Numbered from the stretch's first letter, positions 1-8,682 are shown. The stretch is 64,000 bases of DNA from Bacillus massilioanorexius (GCF_902374955.1 NZ_CABKRX010000085.1:62001-126000), one strand, 5' to 3'. Numbers and translations are program-made. Notes: generated by a model from the sequence alone, not told the origin.

Positions 1-62
1 AGAAATGCATAAAACATGAACAAATCAAGTGACTCAAAAATCGACCTCCATAATAAAGCATA

Positions 63-101
63 GGCCTCCAAAAAGTGATTTCTAATCACTTTTTGGAGGC
101 C
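63..101. repeat. Long perfect hairpin, family copy 1
   Basis: An 18-bp perfect inverted repeat (arms 63-80 and 84-101, 3-nt loop) lies just downstream of the CBS/ACT gene. The inner arm reads AAAAAGTGATT and the outer part GGCCTCC. It could end the minus-strand operon, but neither side carries a clean T-run directly after the stem. The right flank CTACGCTT is shared with the hairpin at 22893-22938, and the inner AAAAGTGATT core with the hairpin at 36794-36838. Confidence 0.7.
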
Positions 102-124
102 CTACGCTTTGTATTATGTATATA

Positions 125-757
125 TTAATCTTTTGTTATATCTAAAATTCGGAATCCTGACTCTTCTAGTTTTTTTGTAAACTTTTCTAAATTGGAAGTC
201 GGCTCAATTTTCATAACAATTCGTCGTAATAATTGATCGCTTTCATCGAAGGTAACTAATGATATAATATGCTCATGATAATGACGAGTGATTTCAGCTA
301 ATTTAGCAATTCTTCCTTCAGTTTCTACTGAAGTAAAAGCAATTCGAATACCTTTCTTTTGCATTCCAAAGGCACTTTGGAATTGCTCTAATACATCAAA
401 ACGAGTAACCACTCCTAAAAATACATTTTGCTCATCAACTACAGCTAATAATGGAAATTGCTTTAATTTTAGCAATGTTTTTTCCATTATTTCATCGCCT
501 TTAAGCACATCATCCTTATGGGTGGCAATTTCACCTGCTTTTGTGCTTGTTAAATACAAATCTCGGTTTCCACCAGTTTCAAAATAATGCTTATAAATAC
601 TGTTACGAGTTACAATACCTGCGTATTGCTGATCTTTTAAAACAGGTACACCATCAACACCATTCTTTTCAAGGGTTTGTAAAGTATACTCGAGAGTATC
701 TTCTACGGTGACAAAATAACATTTGAATTTCGGAATCATGATACTTTTTACAAACAT
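125..757 (-). CDS. CBS-pair and ACT-like regulatory protein (AcuB/CbpA type)
   Basis: A 210-residue soluble protein with two CBS repeats (about 1-60 and 75-130) and a C-terminal ACT-like segment (about 135-205). Tandem CBS domains usually bind adenine nucleotides. CBS-ACT proteins of this size include AcuB of Bacillus and the c-di-AMP-binding CbpA of Listeria, so a nucleotide sensor role is inferred. No catalytic domain is visible. It is the last gene of the minus-strand ypbB-ypbF run, starting about 20 nt after ypbF with the SD AGAAGGAG. The ligand cannot be decided from sequence alone. Confidence 0.75.
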   Translation of the reverse strand: MFVKSIMIPKFKCYFVTVEDTLEYTLQTLEKNGVDGVPVLKDQQYAGIVTRNSIYKHYFETGGNRDLYLTSTKAGEIATHKDDVLKGDEIMEKTLLKLKQFPLLAVVDEQNVFLGVVTRFDVLEQFQSAFGMQKKGIRIAFTSVETEGRIAKLAEITRHYHEHIISLVTFDESDQLLRRIVMKIEPTSNLEKFTKKLEESGFRILDITKD

Positions 758-778
758 ATGGTGGCTCCTTCTCTTAAT

Positions 779-1246
779 TTATTTATTTTCATGAAAGAGA
801 TTAATATCATATTTTTCTTTCATAATTAAAAAAATTTTATGTCTTTCCTTCCATGCGTACTCTTGTTTCCATAAATCCTTACTTCGATCTACAATTTCAC
901 ACCGAAGTGCATGATATTCTTTTTCAGCTTTATCTGTCTTTTTTTTAAGTACTAACATATACCCATAACAGCCAACTACTACACCACAATATAGGAGAGA
1001 ATTAGATTTATTGATAAAAAATGTCAACATATCAAAAAACGAGTATGAATAAGGTTGTACAACCAAATAATACATATAAATAACAAATAACAAACCAAGA
1101 ACTAAAGCAACTATTGTTGTCCAAAAATGCTTTTTCTTTAGTAAATCGAACTTTCTTTTTCGATCGATAACATTTTGCAACATTCTTTTGGTAGCTTGGT
1201 CTGTTATTTGATTATCCAATGCAACAATTGTCTGATCCAAAAACAC
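779..1246 (-). CDS. ypbF: YpbF-like membrane protein
   Basis: A 155-residue protein with two probable membrane segments (about 43-63 and 84-101) between charged, helical N- and C-terminal regions. Its place after ypbE, at the end of the recS-ypbD-ypbE series, matches B. subtilis ypbF, whose function is unknown. The start is uncertain. A GTG sits only 3 nt after the SD GGAGG, while a TTG two codons later has better spacing (about 9 nt) and would give a protein beginning L-D-Q-T. The call rests mainly on synteny and topology. Confidence 0.65.
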   Translation of the reverse strand: MFLDQTIVALDNQITDQATKRMLQNVIDRKRKFDLLKKKHFWTTIVALVLGLLFVIYMYYLVVQPYSYSFFDMLTFFINKSNSLLYCGVVVGCYGYMLVLKKKTDKAEKEYHALRCEIVDRSKDLWKQEYAWKERHKIFLIMKEKYDINLFHENK

Positions 1247-1316
1247 TCACCTCCTACTACTTTCAATACAAAGTGTATGAGGATAAGCCCTTTTGCAGAA
1301 CCAAATTTTATTTTTC

Positions 1317-2045
1317 CTAATCTAGTGGAATTTGTAATACCTGTCCAACATGAATATTATTATCTTTCAAACCATTGTATTGCTTAATTTTTTCAATACC
1401 AGATGTTGAAGAATAATATTTCATAGCAATTCGGTATACAGTTTCCGAAGGCTGTACTGTATGTTGAACTACCTTCCCCTTATTGCTTTCTTGACTTTCT
1501 TCTTTTTTATCTTCTACCTTATTTGTATTTGTCGTTGGCTTACTCACCTTATTGGTTTCCTTTGGTTCCGTTACTGCTGGTTTAGAAGGATTTGATTCAG
1601 TATCTTTTGTTGCTTGACTATTCTTAGGATCTTCTTCTTGCTTATTGACTTGCGTCTTATTATTTTCAACTTTTTCAGGTTTTTTATCTTGCTCTTCTTC
1701 ATCATCCGTAACGATACTTTCTTTATCTTCACTATCATACGAATCATACCCTTTTATTTCTTCTGAATAACTTGGTTTACTATTCGCTAGTATCCCGTCT
1801 GATTTATTTCCTTTTGTTAAATGAGAATAAATAGCAAACGTAGTTATAATCAATAGAATAAAGAATACCGCTAAAATTTTCACTAAAGAAAATTTTACTT
1901 TCCAAACTACCTTCTGTTTCTTTTTACTATGTATTTCTTTTCTCGAAGGTAATGAAGAAGTACTGTACTCAAAAGTATCTTCTTCTGCTGATTTAACTTC
2001 ATTTCGTAAAGAATCAGCTTGATCTTTATACTCTAAATCTTTCAC
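1317..2045 (-). CDS. ypbE: YpbE-like LysM-domain membrane protein
   Basis: A 242-residue protein with a charged cytoplasmic N-terminus (1-50), one membrane helix (about 52-75), a long low-complexity Lys/Glu/Thr/Pro linker (80-190) and a C-terminal LysM domain (about 192-242, beginning HTVQPSETVYRIA). LysM binds peptidoglycan, so the protein probably anchors the membrane to the wall. Order and architecture match B. subtilis ypbE. It begins with GTG behind GAGGG. The linker resembles spacers of wall-spanning proteins. No enzymatic domain is present. Confidence 0.78.
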   Translation of the reverse strand: MKDLEYKDQADSLRNEVKSAEEDTFEYSTSSLPSRKEIHSKKKQKVVWKVKFSLVKILAVFFILLIITTFAIYSHLTKGNKSDGILANSKPSYSEEIKGYDSYDSEDKESIVTDDEEEQDKKPEKVENNKTQVNKQEEDPKNSQATKDTESNPSKPAVTEPKETNKVSKPTTNTNKVEDKKEESQESNKGKVVQHTVQPSETVYRIAMKYYSSTSGIEKIKQYNGLKDNNIHVGQVLQIPLD

Positions 2046-2123
2046 ATATATCCCTCACTTTTTCTAACTCTACCAATATAATTCTTTTCTATCTCAACGA
2101 TATACAGTGATACTCGTTAAGCA

Positions 2124-2726
2124 TTAATTCTTTATTTTATGTAAATAATTCAACCTTATATATAAACCTAAAAGAAAGTCTATTAAAAAATGTGCTGTAA
2201 TAGTAACCATTAAATTATTCGTTTCTTGAAAAATAAACCCAATAAATAAACTTAAAACCGTTACATTTATAAATAGATAAGGTTTAAATAGATATCGGTA
2301 ATGAACTATAGCAAATATAATACTTGCTATCCAAATATTCGTGTGGTGTTGAATAACACCACGAAATAAAATCTCTTCTCCAACAGCAACTGCTAATGTG
2401 ACGAGAAAGATATGCCAAATCGGCAAAGAGCTGAATATTCGCTCGTTAATTCCTCCATCATCGTACCAGCTTGAAGGGATAATTTTCATTAGTAGCAAAT
2501 CTATTAATACAATACCTATTCCTACAGATACTCCCCATATAATAATATTTCGGTCATTCCACTCAAAAAGTGAACAAAAATCGTTAAAATGATCAAATAA
2601 AAAAAATCCCAATACGACTGAAATGACCAATAAGATTAATTGAGTTAACCAAACATTTAATACTAAAACCTTATCATCCATGTTTTTAATTAATTCCGCT
2701 TGTTTATTTTTCATCATATTCAGCAT
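2124..2726 (-). CDS. ypbD: CPBP (Abi/CAAX-type) intramembrane metalloprotease, YpbD
   Basis: A 200-residue multi-pass membrane protein carrying the CPBP signatures: an EExxxR motif (EEILFRGVIQH), a second motif ending in histidine (IIFAIVHY) and a third (HFLIDFLLG). These residues form the active site of Rce1/Abi-type intramembrane proteases. The substrate is unknown. It overlaps the 3' end of recS by 23 nt, matching the B. subtilis recS-ypbD order. No convincing SD precedes the first ATG. Starts at the third and fourth methionines (MMKNKQ) are possible. Confidence 0.8.
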   Translation of the reverse strand: MLNMMKNKQAELIKNMDDKVLVLNVWLTQLILLVISVVLGFFLFDHFNDFCSLFEWNDRNIIIWGVSVGIGIVLIDLLLMKIIPSSWYDDGGINERIFSSLPIWHIFLVTLAVAVGEEILFRGVIQHHTNIWIASIIFAIVHYRYLFKPYLFINVTVLSLFIGFIFQETNNLMVTITAHFLIDFLLGLYIRLNYLHKIKN

Positions 2727-4224
2727 CTTTCGTTAGTAGAAAATCAGATAATACTTTTTGCCAATCTAACTCTTCTTCATAAGGAAATGGATTATATTCT
2801 TCACCATTTGTGAAATAAATCTCAAGATTACAGTCACAGTTACTACAACATATTTCTTGGTCTATTGTTGGCTGCTCATTAAAATACTCTGTAATCCCTT
2901 TTCGATAACACTCTTTTCGAAAAAGCCAATTATAAAATTTTGCCCACTGAATTCGTTTTTTTTCTACAACATCGTCAATATGTTTGCTTAAAAAGCGAAT
3001 AGCTTCTTTAATATTTCCATTCCTTTGTTCCAAGGCGTAATTCAATAATCGTTCTTGATTATCGGTAAACCCCATTCTTAAAATAACCGTTTGTAACTCT
3101 TTTCTCGATATATCTACTAGTTGTTCACCATAGTGAGCAACTAGTTCTTCGAACAAATGAGATAATTGTTGTTCAGAAGGGGTTTCATTTTCAAGTAGAA
3201 AAAGTGGTAAGCCTTCATCACCTTGGCAATACAAAAGAACTGCAGCGCTTTGTTTTCCGTCACGACCAGCTCTACCTATTTCTTGTAAATAAGCTTCTAA
3301 ACTAGTCGGCATATGGAAGTGAATAACAAAACGAACATTTTCCTTATTAATGCCCATTCCAAAAGCACTGGTCGCACAAATAACTTGTAACTGATTTTGC
3401 AAGAATTGTTGCTGTATGAGTACTCTTTGGTCTTGATCTATTCCTGCATGATAAGTGCCTACACCTTTTATACCGTTTGCTTGTAGAACCTCACTGGCTA
3501 ACTCCGCTGTTTTTTTACTTGAGAAGTAGATGATACCTGGCTTTTTCAACTTTGTTACCAATTCAACCATTCTTTTTTCTTTTTCTTCATAAGTAGCATA
3601 GGTTTCCGTAAAAATTCCAATATTACTTCTATTAACTGTTGTAACTACTTCATGCACCTGTTCGAGATGTAAAAACTGTTGAATATCTTGACGGACTTCT
3701 TTCGTTGCTGTGGCCGTTAATGCAAGTGTTAAAGGATTATTCAGCTGCTCTCTCATTTCTCCTATGCGTAAATAATCTGGTCGGAAATCAAACCCCCACT
3801 GTGATATACAATGAGCTTCATCCACTACAAATAAACCAATATCAATTTTTTTCAGAACCTCTATCATATTTGAAAAAGCGAGCATTTCAGGAGATAAAAA
3901 GATAAAGTTATAACTGTTTATATTTCTGAATGCTTTCATCTTTTCTTCATGACTTAAAAAGGAATTAATAGCAATTACTCTTTTTTCTCCATTTAACTTT
4001 AATTGTTCTACCTGGTCTTGCATTAATGAGACAAGTGGAGAAATGATAATGGCCGGTTTCTTCATAATATACACGGGAAGTTGATAACAAATTGATTTCC
4101 CGGTACCCGTTGCTAGCATTGCTAGTGTATGTTGTCCATTTAAAATAGAACGAATCGTTTCTTCTTGTCCATCTCGAAAGGATTCATAACCAAAATACTT
4201 GGATAAGTGCTCTTCTAAATTCAA
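2704..4224 (-). CDS. recS: RecQ-family ATP-dependent DNA helicase, RecS-like
   Basis: A 506-residue superfamily 2 helicase. Walker A is at 40-44 (GTGKS), the DEAH box at 135-138 followed by CISQWGFDFRPDY (the RecQ aromatic-rich loop), and motif VI is QEIGRAGRDG. Cysteines near 439, 460, 463 and 465 form the RecQ zinc site. There is no HRDC domain, as in the shorter B. subtilis RecS rather than RecQ. RecQ helicases unwind 3'-tailed DNA during repair and fork restart. A TTG start overlaps the ypbB stop (TTGA), and its SD AGGAGG lies inside ypbB, so translation is probably coupled. Confidence 0.9.
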   Translation of the reverse strand: MNLEEHLSKYFGYESFRDGQEETIRSILNGQHTLAMLATGTGKSICYQLPVYIMKKPAIIISPLVSLMQDQVEQLKLNGEKRVIAINSFLSHEEKMKAFRNINSYNFIFLSPEMLAFSNMIEVLKKIDIGLFVVDEAHCISQWGFDFRPDYLRIGEMREQLNNPLTLALTATATKEVRQDIQQFLHLEQVHEVVTTVNRSNIGIFTETYATYEEKEKRMVELVTKLKKPGIIYFSSKKTAELASEVLQANGIKGVGTYHAGIDQDQRVLIQQQFLQNQLQVICATSAFGMGINKENVRFVIHFHMPTSLEAYLQEIGRAGRDGKQSAAVLLYCQGDEGLPLFLLENETPSEQQLSHLFEELVAHYGEQLVDISRKELQTVILRMGFTDNQERLLNYALEQRNGNIKEAIRFLSKHIDDVVEKKRIQWAKFYNWLFRKECYRKGITEYFNEQPTIDQEICCSNCDCNLEIYFTNGEEYNPFPYEEELDWQKVLSDFLLTKDAEYDEK

Positions 4225-5291
4225 GACAACAAACCTCCTTTTATTAGAGCTAGACGAATTTGAAAATAACTAACTTGCTCAGATAGTGCACCTTTAATGA
4301 TTCTTAGCTGCTTTGTTTTCGATTTGATTGCCGCTTGTATTATATCTTTCACTAATGCATCACTTACATATGAAGAAAGGTCTACTTCATTTGTGTAAAG
4401 TACCAACTCCACAATATGGTCCTCAATCGTATTATTCTTCAAATTTCTTGCCGCTGAGATTTCATCTATAGTTAATCCCTGTCTTAAATAACCTAATGTA
4501 ATTAAACTGCTTTGCGTAACAGGTAATGCATGATTTTCTTGAATATCATGAAAGACAGAATATAAGGTAGAGAAGTCATTTCGTAGTTGTTTCACTGAAT
4601 TCAATAAAAAATGCAACGTATCAATGAAATAAAAATAAATATCTTCTTCATTTAATTGTAGACATTCTGCAATTTGTCGATCACTATACCCTATTCTTTC
4701 ATAACCAGTAAGTTTTAACATAAAGATTTGTGCTTGTTTGTTAGGGAGTTCTGATAACAAACGGTGTAACTCATCATGGACAGCCTTTGCAAGAGTTTTC
4801 TTTTTATTATTCTGTGATAGATATACCTTTACCCAATTTTGAATCGCTAAATCTCGTTGAACACAATAATATCTTGAATTATTATAGACCGCGTTAGAAA
4901 GAACTTGAAAAAGTAAAGAAAATCGTCTCCAAAACAATGGCGCTAGCATATGATATTGTATACCATTTATATTTGGTAGCTTTCTATGTGTCATTTCAAC
5001 TATTTGTAAAGCTTCTTTACCTTTTACCGTACATTTATATGTCCCTTTTTCACGATCAATAAATAATAGAAGTCCTTCCTCATCCAGATGAGTCAGTACC
5101 TGTTGGAATTTGTCACGTGTAAGCATTGGATAAACCCGAAAATATTGAGAAATTTTATAAATATGACTGTCTTGTATAGTCTGAGAGGATTTTTTGCCAT
5201 TTATCAAATGATATACTGAATATACCGTTCTTTCTTCATTAATTTTATATAAACAGTGTAAAATAATCGCTTCAAGATAAGAGCATAACAA
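4221..5291 (-). CDS. ypbB: YpbB-like helix-turn-helix protein
   Basis: A 356-residue protein without an enzymatic motif. The N-terminal part matches YpbB (short start, then YLEAIILHCLYKINEERT and a GKKSSQT segment), and the C-terminal part has an HTH-like repeat (ITLGYLRQGLTIDEISAARN) that resembles the HTH seen at the ends of some RecQ proteins. It sits directly before recS, as in B. subtilis, which suggests a joint DNA-related role (inference). The start is TTG, about 11 nt after AGGAG. It is divergent from fer. Confidence 0.8.
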   Translation of the reverse strand: MLCSYLEAIILHCLYKINEERTVYSVYHLINGKKSSQTIQDSHIYKISQYFRVYPMLTRDKFQQVLTHLDEEGLLLFIDREKGTYKCTVKGKEALQIVEMTHRKLPNINGIQYHMLAPLFWRRFSLLFQVLSNAVYNNSRYYCVQRDLAIQNWVKVYLSQNNKKKTLAKAVHDELHRLLSELPNKQAQIFMLKLTGYERIGYSDRQIAECLQLNEEDIYFYFIDTLHFLLNSVKQLRNDFSTLYSVFHDIQENHALPVTQSSLITLGYLRQGLTIDEISAARNLKNNTIEDHIVELVLYTNEVDLSSYVSDALVKDIIQAAIKSKTKQLRIIKGALSEQVSYFQIRLALIKGGLLS

Positions 5292-5397
5292 TTCGAATCA
5301 CACTCCTATAATAATACTTATTCCTACCTTATATCTTATCAGAATTTGCCGTTTCTTGCTGAAAAACATTTATCATTCCAATTTGTGGCTTATACCA

Positions 5398-5420
5398 ATT
5401 ACACTCTTTTTAAGTGTAAT
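5398..5420. promoter_or_regulatory. Dyad ATTACACT-N7-AGTGTAAT between ypbB and fer
   Basis: A perfect 8-bp inverted repeat with a 7-nt spacer lies in the divergent intergenic region between ypbB (minus) and fer (plus). It could be an operator or a small hairpin. There is no T-run for a terminator in either gene's direction. No regulator is assigned. Confidence 0.35.
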
Positions 5421-5544
5421 CAAATTCATAATGGAAATACTATTGAAAAGTTAATCAGCGATGTATACAATAAGATTTAGTAAAAGGTTTCTTTCTGAAA
5501 AAGTAAGAGCTGTTTATAATACATAAGTAAGGGGAGGTTATATT

Positions 5545-5793
5545 ATGGCTAAGTATACTATTGTCGACAAAGATACATGTATCGCTTGTGGAGCTTGTGG
5601 AGCAGCAGCACCAGATATCTACGATTACGATGATGAAGGTATTGCATTTGTAACCCTAGACGATAATCAAGGTATTGTTGAAATTCCTGATGTGCTAGAA
5701 GACGATATGATGGATGCCTTTGAAGGTTGCCCAACAGAATCAATCAAAATTGCTGATGAACCATTTGATGGCGATGCATTAAAATTTGAATAA
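5545..5793 (+). CDS. fer: [4Fe-4S] ferredoxin
   Basis: An 82-residue acidic ferredoxin. Cluster ligands are visible as C12-x2-C15-x2-C18 and C62 followed by proline (CPTES), the single-cluster pattern of Bacillus ferredoxins. It transfers single electrons in the cytoplasm. B. subtilis Fer supports, among others, P450 and fatty-acid desaturation redox partners. The start follows a strong GGGGAGG SD. Two hairpins lie downstream (5842-5865, and the T-tailed 5868-5917). It is divergent from ypbB as in B. subtilis. Confidence 0.95.
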   Translation: MAKYTIVDKDTCIACGACGAAAPDIYDYDDEGIAFVTLDDNQGIVEIPDVLEDDMMDAFEGCPTESIKIADEPFDGDALKFE

Positions 5794-5867
5794 TAAACCA
5801 TTATATGTGAATTATCACACAACGATAATAACATATTAGAAAAACGGCGATAAAATACGCCGTTTCA

Positions 5868-5917
5868 GACTATAGACAAACTCGAATTTCTCTGAGTTTT
5901 TCTATAGTCTTTTTTCT
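5868..5917 (+). terminator. Rho-independent terminator after fer
   Basis: Arms GACTATAG and CTATAGTC enclose an inner AAACTC/GAGTTT pairing and are followed by a T-run. A second GC-richer hairpin (AAACGGCG/CGCCGTTT) lies just upstream at 5842-5865. Confidence 0.8.
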
Positions 5918-5972
5918 TTTATATACATTATAGAGATTTCTCTATTTGAATATCCGAAATCTACCAAATAGT

Positions 5973-6012
5973 AAAAGGTATGGAGAAAAAGTCTTCTCCA
6001 TACCTTTTTTAT
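5973..6012 (-). terminator. Terminator after ribU
   Basis: A 15-bp perfect stem (AAAAGGTATGGAGAA and its complement) with a short loop and T-rich flanks in both directions, placed directly behind the ribU stop on the minus strand. Confidence 0.75.
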
Positions 6013-6022
6013 ATTTATTATA

Positions 6023-6592
6023 TTATTGTTTTACAGGTACAAGCTTTGTTAACCAATTTTGTAGCTTCCCAAATAACAAAACAAATACAATGGCCACTAA
6101 AATACCTTTTATTATATTAAATGGTAAAATCCCTGTAGCTATTAGTTGTTTAGCGTCACCGAAGTTTAAATTCATAAATAGTGCATAAGCTGGCAGAATG
6201 AAAAAGTAATTCATAATCGACATAAATACTGCCATGAAAACTGTAGCTACGCTTAAACCAATAATCAAACCTTTTTTAGAGCTGATTTTTTTGTAAATGT
6301 AGTATGTTGGCAATACATATGCAATACCCGCAATAAAATTCGCTATATGTCCAATAGGGACACCTGATTCACTTCCAGTCATTGCATAATCTAAAATATT
6401 TTTTAACAGTTCAATCGTAATACCAGCTATAGGGCCAAAAACAATCGCTCCAATAGCCGCTGGAATATCACTGAAGTCTACTGTTAAAAACGGTGGGAAC
6501 CCTGGGAATGGAAAACTGAGTAGCGAAAGAATATACGCTATTCCACTAAACATCCCAATTGCTACAAATTTTCTTAAATTTCCTTGCTTCAT
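6023..6592 (-). CDS. ribU: Riboflavin ECF transporter S component RibU
   Basis: A 189-residue hydrophobic protein with five to six membrane helices, similar to RibU/YpaA/FmnP, the substrate-binding S subunit of energy-coupling factor transporters. It captures riboflavin and works with the shared EcfA-A'-T module, which is encoded elsewhere. The strongest support is the FMN riboswitch directly upstream in the same orientation (6750-6887), with its own terminator before the gene. The SD AAGGAGAG precedes the ATG. A single-gene transcription unit is likely, repressed when FMN is plentiful. Confidence 0.93.
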   Translation of the reverse strand: MKQGNLRKFVAIGMFSGIAYILSLLSFPFPGFPPFLTVDFSDIPAAIGAIVFGPIAGITIELLKNILDYAMTGSESGVPIGHIANFIAGIAYVLPTYYIYKKISSKKGLIIGLSVATVFMAVFMSIMNYFFILPAYALFMNLNFGDAKQLIATGILPFNIIKGILVAIVFVLLFGKLQNWLTKLVPVKQ

Positions 6593-6658
6593 TTCAATCT
6601 CTCCTTCTTTTGTGAGATCTACTCCACGAAAAGAGGATTGGTTCTGACAATGGCATTA

Positions 6659-6690
6659 AAAAACCCCTTAGCAAATACGCTAAAGGGAGA
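6659..6690 (-). terminator. FMN riboswitch expression-platform terminator
   Basis: On the minus strand the stem CCCTTTAGCG...GCTAAGGGG is followed by TTTTTT, between the aptamer and the ribU start. This fits transcription attenuation when FMN is bound. Confidence 0.8.
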
Positions 6691-6749
6691 AAAATTCCAA
6701 GGTCAAATAAACGTTTATTGTAGCTATTATAAAAATAGAACAAACGCTC

Positions 6750-6887
6750 GAACCTCCACCTTCTCCCATCCAGACTGTACTGTCGGCTTTGGAATCACAC
6801 CAAATCCTGCTGCAAAAATCACAGCTCGCGGGCTTAGAAAAACATCTTCATCACCGCCGGTCGGGAATTTCACCCTGCCCCGAAGAT
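6750..6887 (-). ncRNA. FMN riboswitch (RFN element) controlling ribU
   Basis: On the minus strand the conserved RFN blocks are visible in order: GGGGCAGGGTGAAATTCCC, GACCGGCGGT, a variable arm, AGCCCGCGAGC, GATTTGGTGTGATTCC, AAAGCCGACAGT and GTCTGGATGGGAGAAGG. These match the FMN aptamer closely. It lies between a promoter (-35 TTCACT, -10 TATAAT) and the terminator ahead of ribU, so it should reduce ribU transcription when FMN is abundant. Confidence 0.97.
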
Positions 6888-6910
6888 AGATCTATTTAAT
6901 TTATACCTAA

Positions 6911-6939
6911 ATTATATCGGAAAAGTTTAAGGAAGTGAA
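6911..6939 (-). promoter_or_regulatory. Sigma-A-type promoter of ribU
   Basis: Minus-strand -35 TTCACT (6934-6939), 17-nt spacer, -10 TATAAT (6911-6916) preceded by G-A. It lies about 25 nt upstream of the FMN aptamer. Confidence 0.65.
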
Positions 6940-6990
6940 GAAAAATTACTTATTTCATAATTTTTTAACATTATTTCATAATTAATTTTT

Positions 6991-7004
6991 TGTAAGCGCT
7001 TAGC
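6991..7004 (+). promoter_or_regulatory. Palindrome TAAGCGCTTA upstream of serA, cre-like
   Basis: The perfect 10-bp palindrome at 6993-7002, within TGTAAGCGCTTAGC, matches the CcpA cre pattern TGWAANCGNTNWCA at 12 of 14 positions. It ends a few bases before the serA -35 box. The regulator is inferred only. Confidence 0.35.
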
Positions 7005-7007
7005 AAA

Positions 7008-7036
7008 TTGACAGTTCTTGCAATGTTTTGTAGAAT
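7008..7036 (+). promoter_or_regulatory. Near-consensus sigma-A promoter of serA
   Basis: -35 TTGACA (7008-7013), exactly 17 nt spacer, -10 TAGAAT (7031-7036). It lies about 60 nt upstream of the chosen GTG start. Confidence 0.8.
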
Positions 7037-7094
7037 AAGCGATAATTTAATAAATATTTAAAATTTTATAAAATTAATTAGGATGGTGTTATTG

Positions 7095-8669
7095 GTGTAT
7101 AAAATATTAGTAGCTGATGCGATTAAACCTGAAGGGCTTACTCCTCTTCTAAACGCTTCTGGAATTGAATTAATTCAAGAAACAGTTGAAGAAGCAGCTG
7201 ACAAACTACATGAAATTGAAGCCATTTTAGTACGAAGTGCTACTAAGGTATCAGAAGAATTGATGAACAAAATGCCTAACTTAAAGATTGTTGCTCGTGC
7301 TGGAGTTGGAGTTGATAATGTAGATATACCGGCAGCTACTAAAAGGGGTATAGTTGTTGTTAACGCTCCAGATGGAAATACCATTTCAACTGCTGAGCAT
7401 ACTTTTGCCATGATGGCTTCATTAATGAGACATATCCCTCAAGCTTGCGCTTCATTAAAAAATGGCGAATGGAAACGTTCTTCGTTTTCAGGTACTGAGT
7501 TGAACGGTAAAACACTAGGTATTGTTGGTATGGGAAGAATTGGAGGGGAAATTACCAAAAGAGCTAAAGCATTTGGTATGAATGTTCTTGTATATGATCC
7601 TTTCCTAACAGCAGAAAGAGCGAAGCAAATGAACGTTGTTGCATTACCATTAGATGAACTAGTGGAAAAAGTTGATATTATTACAGTTCATACACCATTA
7701 ACAAAAGAAACCAAAGGACTTATCAATAAAGATCGTCTATTGAAAGCTAAAAAAGGACTTTACGTTCTTAACTGTGCTCGTGGAGGTATCATTGATGAAG
7801 ATGCACTTTACGAGAGTATTGTAGAAGGTCATGTTGCAGGTGCTGCATTAGATGTATTTGTTGAAGAGCCAGCAACTAGTAACAGATTACTTGAATTAGA
7901 TCAAGTAATCGCAACACCACATTTAGGTGCTTCAACGAAGGAAGCTCAACTAAATGTCGCTACACAAGTAGCTCAAGAAGTATTAACGTTTTTAAATGGA
8001 AATCCAGTGTCAAACTCTATTAATCTACCAGCGATTTCTAAAGAAGTTTTCGAAAAGATCCAACCATTTTATAGTTTAGCGAAACAATTAGGTAGTGTGT
8101 CTTCTCAATGTATGAAAGAAGGAGTCCGTGAAATATCTGTTACCTATGCAGGTAATGTACTTGAATTTGATAGTAGCCTTCTTACGAAAGCTCTATTATC
8201 AGGATTTCTAAATTCAAGAATTGATCAGCCTGTGAATGAAGTTAACGCAATGTTAGTTGCTAAAGAACTAGGTATTACAACAGGTGAAAAGATTTCTCAA
8301 AACACTTCTGGTTATAGTAATACAATCACTGTTAGTGTGAAAGGCGATAATCGTCAACTCGAAGTAAAAGGTACGTACATCGACCATTATGGCCCACGTA
8401 TTGTAAGTCTTAATAACTTCGATATCGATTTCACTCCTGAAGGAGACTTCCTTTATATCCAACATACTGACCGTCCTGGTGTTATTGGACGAGTTGGTAA
8501 AATTCTAGGAGACAACAGCATTAATATCGCTACTATGCAGGTAGGTCGTAAACAAGTTGGTGGAGAAGCCATTATGGTATTATCATTCGATAAGCCACTT
8601 TCAGATGAAATGTATGATGCTATGCTGGCATTAGATGATATTTCTTTTATGTATCGTATTTCCTTATAA
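7095..8669 (+). CDS. serA: D-3-phosphoglycerate dehydrogenase
   Basis: Catalyses the first step of serine synthesis, NAD-dependent oxidation of 3-phosphoglycerate to phosphohydroxypyruvate. The sequence shows the D-2-hydroxyacid dehydrogenase fold with the NAD motif GIVGMGRIGGE, the signatures CARGGIIDEDAL and ATPHLGASTKEAQ, an intervening substrate-binding domain, and a C-terminal ACT domain (last ~75 residues: HTDRPGVIGRVGKIL) typical of serine feedback. Length is 524 residues. The GTG at 7095 is chosen over the upstream ATG (7083) because the SD AGGATGGTG lies between them and the resulting start aligns with SerA. A terminator follows at 8683-8710. Confidence 0.95.
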   Translation: MYKILVADAIKPEGLTPLLNASGIELIQETVEEAADKLHEIEAILVRSATKVSEELMNKMPNLKIVARAGVGVDNVDIPAATKRGIVVVNAPDGNTISTAEHTFAMMASLMRHIPQACASLKNGEWKRSSFSGTELNGKTLGIVGMGRIGGEITKRAKAFGMNVLVYDPFLTAERAKQMNVVALPLDELVEKVDIITVHTPLTKETKGLINKDRLLKAKKGLYVLNCARGGIIDEDALYESIVEGHVAGAALDVFVEEPATSNRLLELDQVIATPHLGASTKEAQLNVATQVAQEVLTFLNGNPVSNSINLPAISKEVFEKIQPFYSLAKQLGSVSSQCMKEGVREISVTYAGNVLEFDSSLLTKALLSGFLNSRIDQPVNEVNAMLVAKELGITTGEKISQNTSGYSNTITVSVKGDNRQLEVKGTYIDHYGPRIVSLNNFDIDFTPEGDFLYIQHTDRPGVIGRVGKILGDNSINIATMQVGRKQVGGEAIMVLSFDKPLSDEMYDAMLALDDISFMYRISL

Positions 8670-8682
8670 TGAATCTTATATT

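Noticed and set aside
6584..6889. Plus-strand ORF of 101 codons upstream of ribU
   Set aside because: It lies antisense across the FMN riboswitch and its terminator; the RNA structure explains the sequence.
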